DNA of 64,000 bases from Apium graveolens (Eukaryota > Streptophyta > Magnoliopsida > Apiales > Apiaceae). Shown piece after piece: positions 25,672-37,501 of the stretch (the stretch's first letter is position 1; every line of letters begins with the position of its first letter). A program made the translations under genes and the position numbers. Below the pieces are notes generated by a model. That model was not told the origin of the DNA, did no database searches, and saw only the letters and a list, made by a program, of their open reading frames with translations. Location: assembly GCF_009905375.1 (NCBI RefSeq), contig NW_027418094.1:28215-92214 (forward strand), given 5' to 3'.

Positions 25672-25812
25672 TTATACATAAGTCTGGTTCATCAATAGTT
25701 GAAAATCTAGCCTATTGGTAGCTCCTACCTCAGCTACGGTGGCATCAACGCTTCCAGAAAACTGCGCAACATTTTCTAACCGCTTGCGAATTAGAAGCTT
25801 GGTCCTGTTCAT
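25672..25812 (-). CDS. 46-residue ORF inside left chromovirus LTR
   Basis: ATG at 25812 to TAA at 25672. Begins MNRTKLLIRKRLENV. The same ORF is kept at 35690-35550. The bases before the ATG (TTCATCACACAACA...AAG) are also kept in the solo LTR before its own ORF at 39778. It lies in the 3' part of the LTR in transcript sense, so it could be a leader ORF of the retroelement RNA. Function unknown. Confidence 0.35.
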   Translation of the reverse strand: MNRTKLLIRKRLENVAQFSGSVDATVAEVGATNRLDFQLLMNQTYV

Positions 25813-27244
25813 CTTGTCTATCTGATGTTGTGTGATGAAAGAAGAAAGCAAGGGTCAGCAGCAAGCCCACCAAAATAATATGTATAATGATTTACAATAT
25901 GCGAGCCTTCTCATGGTACTCATGAAAGTCTTGGTCAAAAGAAATTAACCAAGTTTGATATCTTAATGCGATGAAGTCGCAAAATATTCAGTATATATAC
26001 ATATACACTTTTCAAAATCTTGGAAGTCCTCTTCCATGTATAATATACACAAAGTTCCAGTTTATAACTGTATAAAAATATCGTTGCAAGGTGATCTCAT
26101 ATATCTAACCTTGTCTCAACGTTTTTCTGAAAGTCTTTGATATGCATAAGATAATCATTTATTAGATATAAGTTTAAAAGATGAAGTTACCAGATACTCC
26201 AATATACTTATATCTTTTCCAAATACTACTTGAACTACCACCGTTCAAGTTATAATTAGTTTCAAAAGTTCATCACATAGATGAGACTACAAGACAAGAT
26301 TTGAATAGATTCAATCTTTGAACATCATTATAAATAATGAAGTTATGAGATACTTCATTAAGTCCCGATATATATATACACCTATATATATATACATTTC
26401 ATACACTCCTTGAAAACCTCTGTTATGAAAATTATAAACAGAGTTGCAATATCCAATGAATTTGGAAAGGAGAAAACCTTGGCATAAACCTGATATCTTG
26501 CTGATCAGGCAAAGATACCAATAAGTAACCTTTTCTACTAGTAGATGGACGAATTCCCCACTGGTCATCACCCTGGCCGCAATAGGACCTTATGCTGGAC
26601 TGCCACTCAGCCACTTATGCATTTGATGGACTCCCACTGAGCCACTTACACTTTCATGGACGCCCACTGAGCCCATGTTGCTTATGCCGACTCAATAGAT
26701 GGACTTACTTCCCGAACCTTGGGTAAGTAATCAATTCATTTATCAAAACAGCAACCTCGTTGCGAATATAAAATACACCACAGAGCCGGATCCCTCTGGT
26801 TTTGAGCGAGTATTTAAATCCCCTTTAAAAGAAAGATCTTAAATATATAAAAATGAGTTTTGGGATCCGCTCTAACTTTTAAAAATCATTTTAAAGACTC
26901 GAAAGCACTTTAAAGAGTGTTTGGAGTAATGCTGATTTAATAAAGTAAATCAGTCCCAATATATTAGAAAATATCTGAATATTATTATTTAAATAATATT
27001 CCCATAAAGAATAATCTTTATACAAATAATTGAGGTAGAAGTTGTAAAACTTATACTTGAAATGAGTATTAAATAACCAAAGATATAATTATACGAAAGT
27101 ACTATCTTTCTTTGAATAATCAAGATAAGTTTGATTATCGACACCTTATTCTTTAATAAAATAAAGAATATATCTCAGCAAATAATCGGAATCATAGATC
27201 CTCAAATGAATATTCAAATAATATTCATTAAACAATATAAACTG

Positions 27245-27580
27245 AGTCATAAGCCCTCGAATGAATATTCAAATAATATTCAATAAATAAAAAAAAAGGA
27301 GTCATAAGCCCTCGAATGAATATTCGTAATAATATTCATTAAATAAAATAAAAGGAGTCATAAGCCCTCTAATGAATATTCGTAATAATATTCATTAAAT
27401 AAAATAAAAGGAGTCATAAGCCCTCGAATGAATATTCGTAATAATATTCATTAAATAAAATAACAGGAGTCATAAGCCCTCGAATGAATATTCGTAATAA
27501 TATTCATTAAATAAAATAACAGGAGTCATAAGCCCTCGAATGAATATTCGTAATAATATTCATTAAATAAAATAAAAGTT
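27245..27580. repeat. 56-bp tandem array in left chromovirus LTR
   Basis: Six gtcataagccct units starting near 27245, 27301, 27357, 27413, 27469 and 27525. Most contain the perfect inverted repeat AATGAATATT/AATATTCATT around a 6-nt loop. The right LTR has five. Confidence 0.9.
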
Positions 27581-29739
27581 ATCGAATAAACCTTATTCGA
27601 TTAATAGTTTTGAAAACTATATCAATATATATATATATATTTAAATAAATAAATATATATATATAATATACTCGGGAACATCGACTCCCGGTTTTAGAAA
27701 ATGTTCACCTTTGGGTCCCCTATACTAAGGCTATACACAACTACTGCTTATCTCTAGCATAGGTATTATGCAACTTATAAGCAATTGAATCAACAAATAT
27801 ATATCAAGATTACGAAACAGACATGCATATATACCATATCAGCATGCTCCAATATATCGCAAGAATTTGCTAATAACAAATATGCATTTATCGCAAGATC
27901 ATGCATATACGCATATACATCACAACAACAATTATACGGGTAGAAAACTTGCCTGAGTGCTCCCGGATAGACTTAAGCTTAGAGTGGGTCTGATAACCTA
28001 TGAACAACAACATAAGTCGGAATTAAACCCCGGTCGCTTAAGAAACTAGACTTTAACCATTTAGAGTCCTAACGTTCGTTTTCGCGCTTAACGATTCACT
28101 TAAGTCGCTCGAGTACTCTCGGCTCCACCATTTTTAATAAATTAACCATTAAGGGTTTTAAGGCGATTCTTTTGCGAGTGTCTTACCAACTGCCTAACAC
28201 ACTTAACATAATTGTTTCATACTTCAATTAGTCCTTTAAGGTCTTTAACCTATGTTTCGAAGTAAGGCGAGGGGTAATGATTCGTTCGCGAAACATCGTT
28301 ACTTAAAATGGCCGTTTCTCCTAAACCGTACATCGGAATCAAACGAACCACATATCGAAATGAAGCTCGTAACATGAACTATCTAAACATGGCAATGGTA
28401 AAAACCTAACAGGGAGTTCTCGGGTCCTAATGTTATGAACAAAAGCAGTCTAAAGTAAATCGGACATTACGACGGCTATGTTTACGCGATTTCCCAATTT
28501 TATACCATTCCAATTCAACCACCAATCAATCCCAATTCATTCATACAATCAACATTCATCCAAAACACACTACAACAGTCCCAACACCTCAAGTTCTTCC
28601 AATTTATGTTATTCTCATCATGAACTTAAACTATACTTAATTCCTTTAACAAATCAACAAGATTCAACATTCATACCACTACCACTCCAACCCAAACTCT
28701 AAACAAACAAGCTTCATGCTTCACATGTACTATATTACTCATAACCATTCCTAAATACTCAAAACTAAAGATAGGGTTTGGAGTTTATACCTTCTTGAAG
28801 CTTCTTAATCAATGAAAGATCCTTGGAATGCCCATGGAAGCCTTGATCTATGCTTAAGCTACCTTGAACTTTCATAAAAATCAAGAAAACCAAAGTTATT
28901 TCTTGAAGGTTACTATTCACCATCTTCTTCCTTAATTTATTGGAAGAGATTGTGAAGGAATTAGAAGTTTAAACTTATAGGATATCCATATCTATGTACA
29001 AGGAACCTTAGATAATTACCTTGTGATTTAACAATGCTTGGAACTTGATTTTTGATTTTTCTTCCTTTGAAAAAGAAGAAAAGCCGAGAGCAAGATGATG
29101 AGAATGAAATGATTTTGTGTTTTTTTGATTTGTTTGGCTTAGCTTGGTTGTTTTTTGTTTTGTTTTTGGTTAATTACCTTAATAACCTTATATTTGTGTG
29201 GTTATAAACCAACCACACCTCCTCCTTCCCTATGTCATGCTTGCATCACCTTATTGTGTCATCATCTCTTACTTGCCCTCTTCTCATTGGTTGGATGACC
29301 TCATCATCCCTATCCTCCTTGATTAACCTCCTAATTGTTTGCCTAATGACCGCTGATCTGTTATACGGTTCGCTTAACTTTCGTTTTTGTTTATCGTTTG
29401 AGGGATCATACCCGGGATCTTATTACTTGGGTTTCCTTAACCTTTCTCAATACATTATAATCCTTTTATGATCCTCTCTTATAATCCTTTTTATCCTGTT
29501 ACCTTATACTCAATTCTTTCCGTATCTAGTGGATTTCCGGGAAAAATCAAAGTGTTCGGAATTGGATTCTGACGATCTTTACATACACTTATATACCATA
29601 TAGAGTACTAATAAAATCTCACAATATCCATAACAGAACCCCTACATAGTGTGGCATGAAAAGTTTTCTCATTCAGCATAATCTGCAAAATCACTATTCA
29701 TAAGGATTTCAAAAATTTCCAAAAATTGGGGTTATTACA

Positions 29740-29753
29740 GTCTCCCCTCCTTA
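29740..29753 (-). other. Chromovirus polypurine tract
   Basis: Minus strand AAGGAGGGGAGAC directly before the 3' LTR start TGTAATAAC; plus-strand DNA primer site. Confidence 0.8.
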
Positions 29754-29769
29754 AAAGGATTCCGTCCCG

Positions 29770-30525
29770 GAATCAGATAGAAAATGAATAGGGATACTCT
29801 CTTAGCATTGCACTTTCTAACTCTCAAGTAATTTTCCCACATTGTGGTTCTACCATCAAACTCTGACTAGTTTGATAACCCTTCTCCTAAGCACTTGTCC
29901 CTTTTCAATCTATAACCCTTCCTGGTTGCTCCATATAGGTTACGTCGGGTTGCATGTCTATGCGCTCATATGCCCCTATTTATCTGACATCCGAATTACA
30001 CTTCCTTAATATTGATACGTGGAACACGTTATGAACTTGTTACAGGTTCGGGGGTAGGGCTAGCTCGTATGCTAACTTCCCAATATGTTTTAGTATATCC
30101 AAGGGTCCAACAATTCGTGGACTTAAACTTTCCTTTCTTTCCAACCCTCATCAATCCTTTCCAAGGGATACCTATAACATCACTAGGTCCCCTATTACAT
30201 ACTCTTTGTCCTTTCGAGTCTAATCAGCATACCTCTTATGTCCATCTTGGGTTACTACCAGCCGTCCTCTGATTAGATCTATTATATCCCTGGTCCTTTG
30301 GACTACTGCGGGTTCGAGCATCTTGCGCTCTACAACTTCATCCTAACATAAGGGAGATCGACATTGTCTTCCCTCAAGGATCTCATAAGGCGATATCTCA
30401 ATACTGACATATGATCTATTGTCGTAAGAAAACTCAATCCGTGTTAAGTGATCATTCCAAATTCTTCCAAGTCTATTGCACAGACTCTTATTATAGCTTT
30501 TTGCGCTATAGGTTTTGCTTCTCAA
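29770..30525 (-). pseudogene. Chromovirus integrase C-terminus and chromodomain remnant
   Basis: Minus-strand integrase end: HLTRIEFSYDNRSYVSIEIS then PYEILEGRQCRSPLC (30525-30343), as in Ty3/gypsy integrases. Downstream pieces read GDLVML, LPPNL, VFHVSILRK-like residues, then QPDVTYMEQPGRVID and KITxELESAM near 29800-29930, resembling the start and core of a Tekay-type chromodomain, which would tether integration to methylated histone H3. Many stops and frame changes. Confidence 0.65.
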
Positions 30526-33449
30526 TACCCACTCTTTTCCAGTTCGTAATCGCTACTACCTTCCGTTCCTAATATTATACTGGTTATACTTTTGCTCGTT
30601 AGCTTTCTATAACCTTTTAATAACCACGTCAACCTTAGTATCACTAACGCGTTAGAATCGGAATACCACCATACTTGGTACCACTTCCTTTCTAGCTGCC
30701 TCCATCTTCGAAAGCTTGATCCATCATATAGAAGTAAAGGAATTTGTTGAAAGATCACTATGATCATGAACACTTGTTATATTGCATCGTTAGTACAGAA
30801 GGTGGCCAACCTTTAGTACTTGACAAGCAATTAAACAATATATGGTATCCTACTCGGCTTCTATCACACAGATAGATAGTCATTCGGCAATACCTCCCCT
30901 TCTGGAAGGGTTGTTCTTCTCAGCTTATATGAAATGAAAAGAAGAGAAAAGAACGAATTAAAGAGAATTGTATATATAAAAAAAATATACTGCCACCAAA
31001 TATCTGGCTTGGAACCTACCTCTGAACTATAGAGGTTTGTCATAGGAGAACAAAACATATATGTATTTATATCAACATCAAGTATTATAGCATCGTATTT
31101 CACATGCCTAAATATTTTTGCTATTCCGTCCATCATTCTATGGACCCATGCTCTTCCTCGAGCTTATACACAATCACCTTTGAAACTCCCTCGATATCAA
31201 AAATCGAATCTGGGATCTCATTCTAGACTTCATCGTTACTAGAATTCTATGCTTGCACCGCAACCTTCCTCATATAGTAATACGACTCTCTTTTCATAAG
31301 AGGGAATAAATATTCAATAGGTAGATACTCTACTTAATTAGTCTATCAATGATAACTTATACACTACCATGACCCGATTAGTGGTACTCAATCTCAACAT
31401 CCATTCCAATACAACTCTCACGGTTGTAATTAATTGGCTCATTACCCGCAGAATCATTCCTGCACTACTAGGGTGCATCGTTGACCTACTGTAGTCATTC
31501 ATTTTCCATGAAATCTTAATATCTAACCATACGGAGTCCATACATGTCGTATCAAATCCTTCTAAGGAGGTAACATAATCACCATTCATGATTCATGAAG
31601 AACACTCCTGATCCTGCCATACATACATGACATGAAGCAGATAAAATTGCAGAAGAGTTTCAATCAAAGCAACGATAGCAGGTTAATACCATTCTTAATC
31701 ATATGCCTTCGATAGAAGACTTAACTCAAAGGTTCGTTTAGTCCTTTTGAAACATGGTCCAGGCTCATTCTCAAGATAGTACCTTCTAAGATAGATAGCC
31801 CGCTCATGGCGATTACACGAATTAAACCTTTACCAACTACTATTACGGTTGGGTATTGCACAGTCATAAGAAGGAATGTCAATCTTCCAAACCATAATAC
31901 AACCTTCAGCTTTAACCATCATCACTGTATTCCTTTGGCACAAGTGCCTATAATTATCCTCTTACCTTTAAAGTGTCGACCACCTCTTTGGCCCTTCCTG
32001 ATAGTAAAATTTCCTTACAGTCAATGTCATTTTAACCACCTCCAAATAAATTTTCTACCTCATTTCAATCACAGCTTATGTGAAGATGTTTTCCTTAAAA
32101 TCTGATGAGTAAAAAAAAATCACCATTTTTCCATAAGTTATTGCCTCAGTCTTTAGAGGTTAATCACTGTCACGACTGACTCTCAATCATACTTAGAACA
32201 TCTGTAATCTTAGGTCTTAATTTCCTGGAACAAATTCGACCTTTACTGGTTCGATCCATACTTTCTCGTGGTTTAACACGTGCCCCACTTGGCATCATTA
32301 TAATTACGTCATATTTCCTTTATCAACATTTTTATTCTTGAGAATTTTGAATATTACCTTTCTCCTTGTAAAACCTCTAAGGTTATCCTCGAATCGTTCC
32401 TCCTGTATTCCCTAGATACAGGGCATATCAAGATACCATTTATTAATACCAGAATCATTGTCTATATACTTCTGAAAAATTTCTCCACTGATTCTTAAAG
32501 GTTGTTATTACCTTAATCCTTTCCAATTCATACTGTCAAAACTCACACTATCCCTATTAAGGGTGAAATTCCAACCTTTATGCATTCCCCGAGGATTCAT
32601 TTTAAGTTACCGATGTTCTATCCTTAATTCCACCTTTAGAAAAAGTACATGCATCCTTCCATGGATAAATCAAGTCATATATCCCTGATGAGGGTGTCTT
32701 ATTCGATCATTCCTACCTCGATAGTATATGCCTAATTTTATAATAACATCTGTATTCCAAATGAGGTCAATCAATATGGCCTCCAAAAGATAACAACGGT
32801 TATCCGCTTGTCTTGCCTAATTTGATAATGATAACAAGGATGTTCTGGAAGATATTGGTCGTGTTCAACGTGAACCTCTTCTTAATAATTCCTTATTTAC
32901 TTTTGTTGTTTACCTCAACAGTCACCTCAATGTTGGGATATCTTTCATACCTGGCGTCTCCCTTTCTGGGTATCAAGCCACCGGTCTTACACTTCACATT
33001 CTTGAAGGTCACTTCCTTCATCCAATTTTCCTAATTTCTTACTTCCTTGTCTCCTCAGTCTATCCGCGTCTCATTATTTATCCTTCGAACTATTTCAAGG
33101 TTTCCTCGAATCCTCCCAACTTACAGGGGATAAAATATATGTATCTCTTATTCCTTCAATCATCAACTTTAACTCATGGTGAATCACCCTCATCCTGACG
33201 ATTACATACTTTTCTATTTCTATTGCTACGAGTCTTTAGGGTTTCCTCATACCCAACTCCCTTATCATTCCTCAAACTCTATTGCCTTTATATTCCTTTC
33301 CACTTCAGTTTCTTTTTATTTTCCTTTCTCTTATCATTATTTCATGAACCCACTAATCATTGACTTCAAGCATCACATCATTCTGGGATTCTTGTCATCA
33401 GAACGAATCTTGACAACTTTTACAACTTAGCTTCATATTTCATCATACT
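30526..33449 (-). other. Decayed chromovirus interior, domain not assignable
   Basis: Nearly 3 kb between the gag-like and integrase pieces. Many short frames on both strands, none with a motif I can name. Composition matches the rest of the interior. Confidence 0.4.
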
Positions 33450-33780
33450 CGTCCGCCTTTGTTCTGACTCTAAAGCTTTTACACTATCTCCATAGCCTTG
33501 GGAATTACTTTCCCGAAAACAATTGACTGAACTTTAATCAGTTTATTCTAACCTCTGGCTCCGTGCCTTTCTTGGACTTTCACCAGCGGGTGGCCTCTCT
33601 CTTAGGAGGGTAAGTGACAAAATAGTCTTTTGTGATTCGTCCATCATTTAGAATCTCAAATGATTCCTATATTTCCTTTAGCGAGGTTCTTGCCTCGACT
33701 GGTTCAGCTTGTTCCTTGGAACTCTAAGGGCTTAGTGACTTAAAGGCCCTGAAAGAATTTCTCACCGCATTGTTTCCTCA
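33450..33780 (-). pseudogene. Probable chromovirus gag fragment
   Basis: Minus-strand pieces AEPVEARTSLKEI, ESFEIL and KREATRW*KSKK resemble the capsid region of chromovirus gag (PxEAxxWLxxME...LxGEAxxWW). Stops interrupt it, including TGA where Trp is expected. It lies downstream of the RNase H piece, the reverse of the normal order. Confidence 0.4.
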
Positions 33781-34181
33781 AGGTGGTGGTTGGGGATAAA
33801 AGTATAAGTTCTGTTTAGACAGGTCCATGAATTTCCATATAAGAGTACCGTCTCGGGTCTCCTTATCTTGCTCGACTTCTATTTTCTCAGTATGAAATGT
33901 TTCATCCTTCTCCCATACTTGGGGTTATCTTATACGTTAAAATCCTCATTTTCCACTTCATTATGTTATGGGTTCCTTCTATCTTGATGGCGTCCTCCCT
34001 GACTATCACATTCAGGGTTTGCCCTAAATCTTATTCCTTGAACTATGACTTTCATCTAGGATCTCATCTTTAAGCTCTTAAACATTTGGAACCCAAATTC
34101 TATAGGAATACCTCATTATTCCCTTATCATCTTTCTCGGTATTAATCTCATATCTATTTGTTGGCTCTCTGCCTTCATTCA

Positions 34182-34860
34182 TCACTTTTTCTGGCACAAT
34201 ATGTTCTTTTCCAATAATTCGGTCTGTCTTGCAATCTCAAACAGCTTTTCGGTACCGGCTCCGGTTACCTTCACTTCTATTTCCATTTTCTCAAAATCTC
34301 TTATAAACTCTCTCAAAGACATTATCATCTTGAGTCTCTCCTTTTTACTAAGGGCATCAGCCACCACATTGGCTTTTCCCGAATGATAAAGAATCTCATA
34401 ATCGTAATCCTTGATTAGCTCTAACCACCTCATTTGGCGCATGTTGAGCTCTTTCTGCGTGAAAATGCACTAGAGCACTTATGGCTTGTGTAAATCTCGT
34501 ACTTCTCTCCATACAAGTAGTGCCTCCAATATTTAGGACAAAACTATTGCCACGAGCTCAAGCTCATGGGTGGGGATATCGAATTTTATATTCCCTTAAT
34601 TGTCTTGATGCGTACGCGATTACCTTGTTGTGCTGTATAAGAAGCACCCTAATTCCTTATGCGAAGCGTCACTACACATCACAAAATCTCCTTTTCCATC
34701 CGGCAACACCATCATAGGGGTCGTCACCAATCTTTGCTTCAGTTCTTGAAAGTTGTTCTCGTATTTCTCTGTCCATTCAAACTTCTCAGTCTTACGAGTA
34801 AGCCGCGTTAAAGGGGGCTACTATCTTTACAAACTTGAACGAACCTCCAATAGTGACCGA
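34182..34860 (-). pseudogene. Chromovirus RT end and RNase H remnant
   Basis: Minus strand: PLTRLTRKTEKFEWTEKYE (end of RT), LVTTPMMVLPDGKGDFVMCSD (start of RNase H), HELELVAIV, and at 34442-34182 RWLELIKDYDYEILYHSGKA then NVVADALSKK. Several stops. It starts only about 440 bp after the primer site; the front of pol and most of gag are missing or moved. Confidence 0.8.
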
Positions 34861-35279
34861 CCAATTCTACCTCTGGTAGTCGACCTAACCATGGTCATCA
34901 ATTCATCAGTGGTCCTTTATTCATTCTTGTCAGGATCCTCCATGAGATCCTCCTCAGCAACTATCCCTTCTAGGACAACATCCTCAACATGAACATCATC
35001 CGATCCCATGTTAGGACGCTCTATCGGATCCATAATCTGATCTCCAATAAGTAATAAAACATCATCGCGTTGTTGCTCCTCAACCTCAGGGTTCGGAGTC
35101 CCGCTACCATAAACGATAACGAACTACGCTTCTATCACGATATTTATAAGGGTTCCCATAAGGGTTTTAACTGTCAGTACTACGTTAGGTAGCCCAACTA
35201 GGAACTTGGCAAGAGTTCTTATTATCTTAGTGAACTTATTATCTTAACGTCACATCATCTCTGAGGTTTATAACGCTTA

Positions 35280-35291
35280 GCTCTGATACCA
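35280..35291 (-). other. Chromovirus primer-binding site (initiator Met tRNA)
   Basis: Minus strand TGGTATCAGAGC, complementary to the 3' end of plant initiator methionine tRNA, starting 4 nt after the 5' LTR end. Confidence 0.85.
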
Positions 35292-35549
35292 CTTCTGTAA
35301 CACCCCCAAATCCGGGGTTGGGGATCCGGGTTGTCACGAGTTCCATTTCCCTTAATAACACCCAATCTTAATAAATAATCAACTACTCTGTACTGTGACC
35401 CCACAATAAACACACACACCACAAGTTATAGTCTCAGAGATGAACACTCAAAAATAACACAAGTCCTTATATTCCACAATTATAAACCGGTACACCTTAA
35501 AAAGGTTCTGAATAAATTTACATATTCCTTGCCATTATTACAATTCATA

Positions 35550-35690
35550 TTATACATAAGTCTGGTTCATCAATAGTTGAAAACCTAGCCTATTGGTAGC
35601 TCCTACCTCAGCTACGGCGGCATCAACGCTTCCAGAAAACTGCGAAACATTTTCTAACCGCTTGCGAATTGGAAGCCTGGTCCTGTTCAT
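35550..35690 (-). CDS. 46-residue ORF inside right chromovirus LTR
   Basis: Allelic to the ORF in the left LTR, beginning MNRTRLPIRKRLENV; five or so residues differ and the length is identical. The frame is also open upstream to 35816, so the ATG at 35690 is chosen because it follows the conserved leader. Confidence 0.35.
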   Translation of the reverse strand: MNRTRLPIRKRLENVSQFSGSVDAAVAEVGATNRLGFQLLMNQTYV

Positions 35691-37119
35691 CTTGTCTATC
35701 TGATGTTGTGTGATGAAAGAAGAAAGCAAGGGTGAGCAGCAAGCCCACCAAAATAATATGTATAATGATTTACAATATGCGAGCCTTCTCATAGTACTCA
35801 TGAAAGTCTTGGTCAAAAGAAATGAACCAAGTTTGATATCTTAATGCGATGAAGTCGCAAAATATTCAGTATATATACATATATACTTTTCAAAATCTTG
35901 GAAGTCCTCTTCCATGTATAATATACACAAAGTTCCAGTTTATAACTGTATAAAAATATCGTTGCAAGGTGATCTCATATATCTAACCTTGTCTCAACTT
36001 TTTCTGAAAGTCTTTGATATGCATAAGATAATCATTTACTAGATATAAGTTTAAAAGATGAAGTTACCAGATACTCCAATATACTTATATCTTTTCCAAA
36101 TACTACTTGAACTACCACCGTTCAAGTTATAATTAGTTTCAAAAGTTCATCACATAGATGAGACTACAAGACAAGATTTGAATAGATTCAATCTTTGAAC
36201 ATCATTATAAATAATGAAGTTACGAGATACTTCATTAAGTCCCGATATATATATACACCTATATATATATATACATTTCATACACTCCTTGAAAACCTCT
36301 GTTATGAAAATTATAAACAGAGTTGCAATATCCAATGAATTTGGAAAGGAGAAAACCTTGACATAAACCTGATATCTTGCTGATCAGGAAAATATACCAA
36401 TAAGTAACCTTTTCTACTAGTAGATGGACGAATTCCCCACTGGTCATCACCCTGGCCGCAATAGTTACTTATGCTGGACTGCCACTCAGCCACTTACGCA
36501 TTTGATGGACTCCCACTGAGCCACTTACACTTTCATGGACGCCCACTGAGCCCATGTTGCTTATGCCGACTCAATAGATGGACTTACTTCCCGAACCTTG
36601 GGTAAGTAATCAATTCATTTATCAAAACAGCAACCTCGTTGCGAATATAAAATACACCACAGAGCCGGATCCCTCTGGGTTTGAGCGAGTATTTAAATCC
36701 CCTTTAAAAGGAAGATCTTAAATATATAAAAATGAGTTTTGGGATCCGCTCTAACTTTTAAAAATCATTTTAAAGACTCGAAAACACTTTAAAGAGTGTT
36801 TGGAGTAATGCTGATTTAATAAAGTAAATCAGTCCCAATATATTAGAAAATATCTGAATATTATTATTTAAATAATATTCCCATAAAGAATAATCTTTAT
36901 ACAAATAATTGAGGTAGAAGTTGTAAAACTTATACTTGAAATGAGTATTAAATAACCAAAGATATACTTATACGAAAGTACTATCTTTCTTTGAATAATC
37001 AAGATAAGTTTGATTATCGACACCTTATTCTTTAATAAAATAAAGAATATATCTCAGCAAATAATCGGAGTCATAGATCCTCAAATGAATATTCAAATAA
37101 TATTCATTAAACAATATAA

Positions 37120-37405
37120 ACTGAGTCATAAGCCCTCGAATGAATATTCAAATAATATTCAATAAATAAAATAAAAGGAGTCATAAGCCCTCGAATGAAT
37201 ATTCGTAATAATATTCATTAAATAAAATAAAAGGAGTCATAAGCCCTCGAATGAATATTCGTAATAATATTCATTAAATAAAATAAAAGGAGTCATAAGC
37301 CCTCGAATGAATATTCGTAATAATATTCATTAAATAAAATAACAGGAGTCATAAGCCCTCGAATGAATATTCGTAATAATATTCATTAAATAAAATAAAA
37401 GTTAT
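37120..37405. repeat. 56-bp tandem array in right chromovirus LTR
   Basis: Five gtcataagccct units, same hairpin as in the left LTR. Followed by the palindromes tcgaataa/ttattcga and atagttttgaaaactat and by a long AT run. Confidence 0.9.
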
Positions 37406-37469
37406 CGAATAAACCTTATTCGATTAATAGTTTTGAAAACTATATCAATATATATATATATATATTTAA

Positions 37470-37501
<32 letters not shown>

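Larger units (their letters stand above)
25420..29739 (-). repeat. Chromovirus 3' LTR (left copy)
   Basis: Begins tgtaatacccccaaatcc and ends ttggggttattaca. 4320 bp, very long for an LTR. Contains a small ORF at 25672-25812, a 56-bp tandem array at 27245-27580 and AT runs near 27625-27665. Confidence 0.9.

Noticed and set aside
28478..29471. Two plus-strand frames (28478-28702, 29232-29471) repeated at 38308-39301
   Set aside because: They recur only because both LTRs carry the same sequence; low-complexity Ser/His/Leu composition and antisense to the element.
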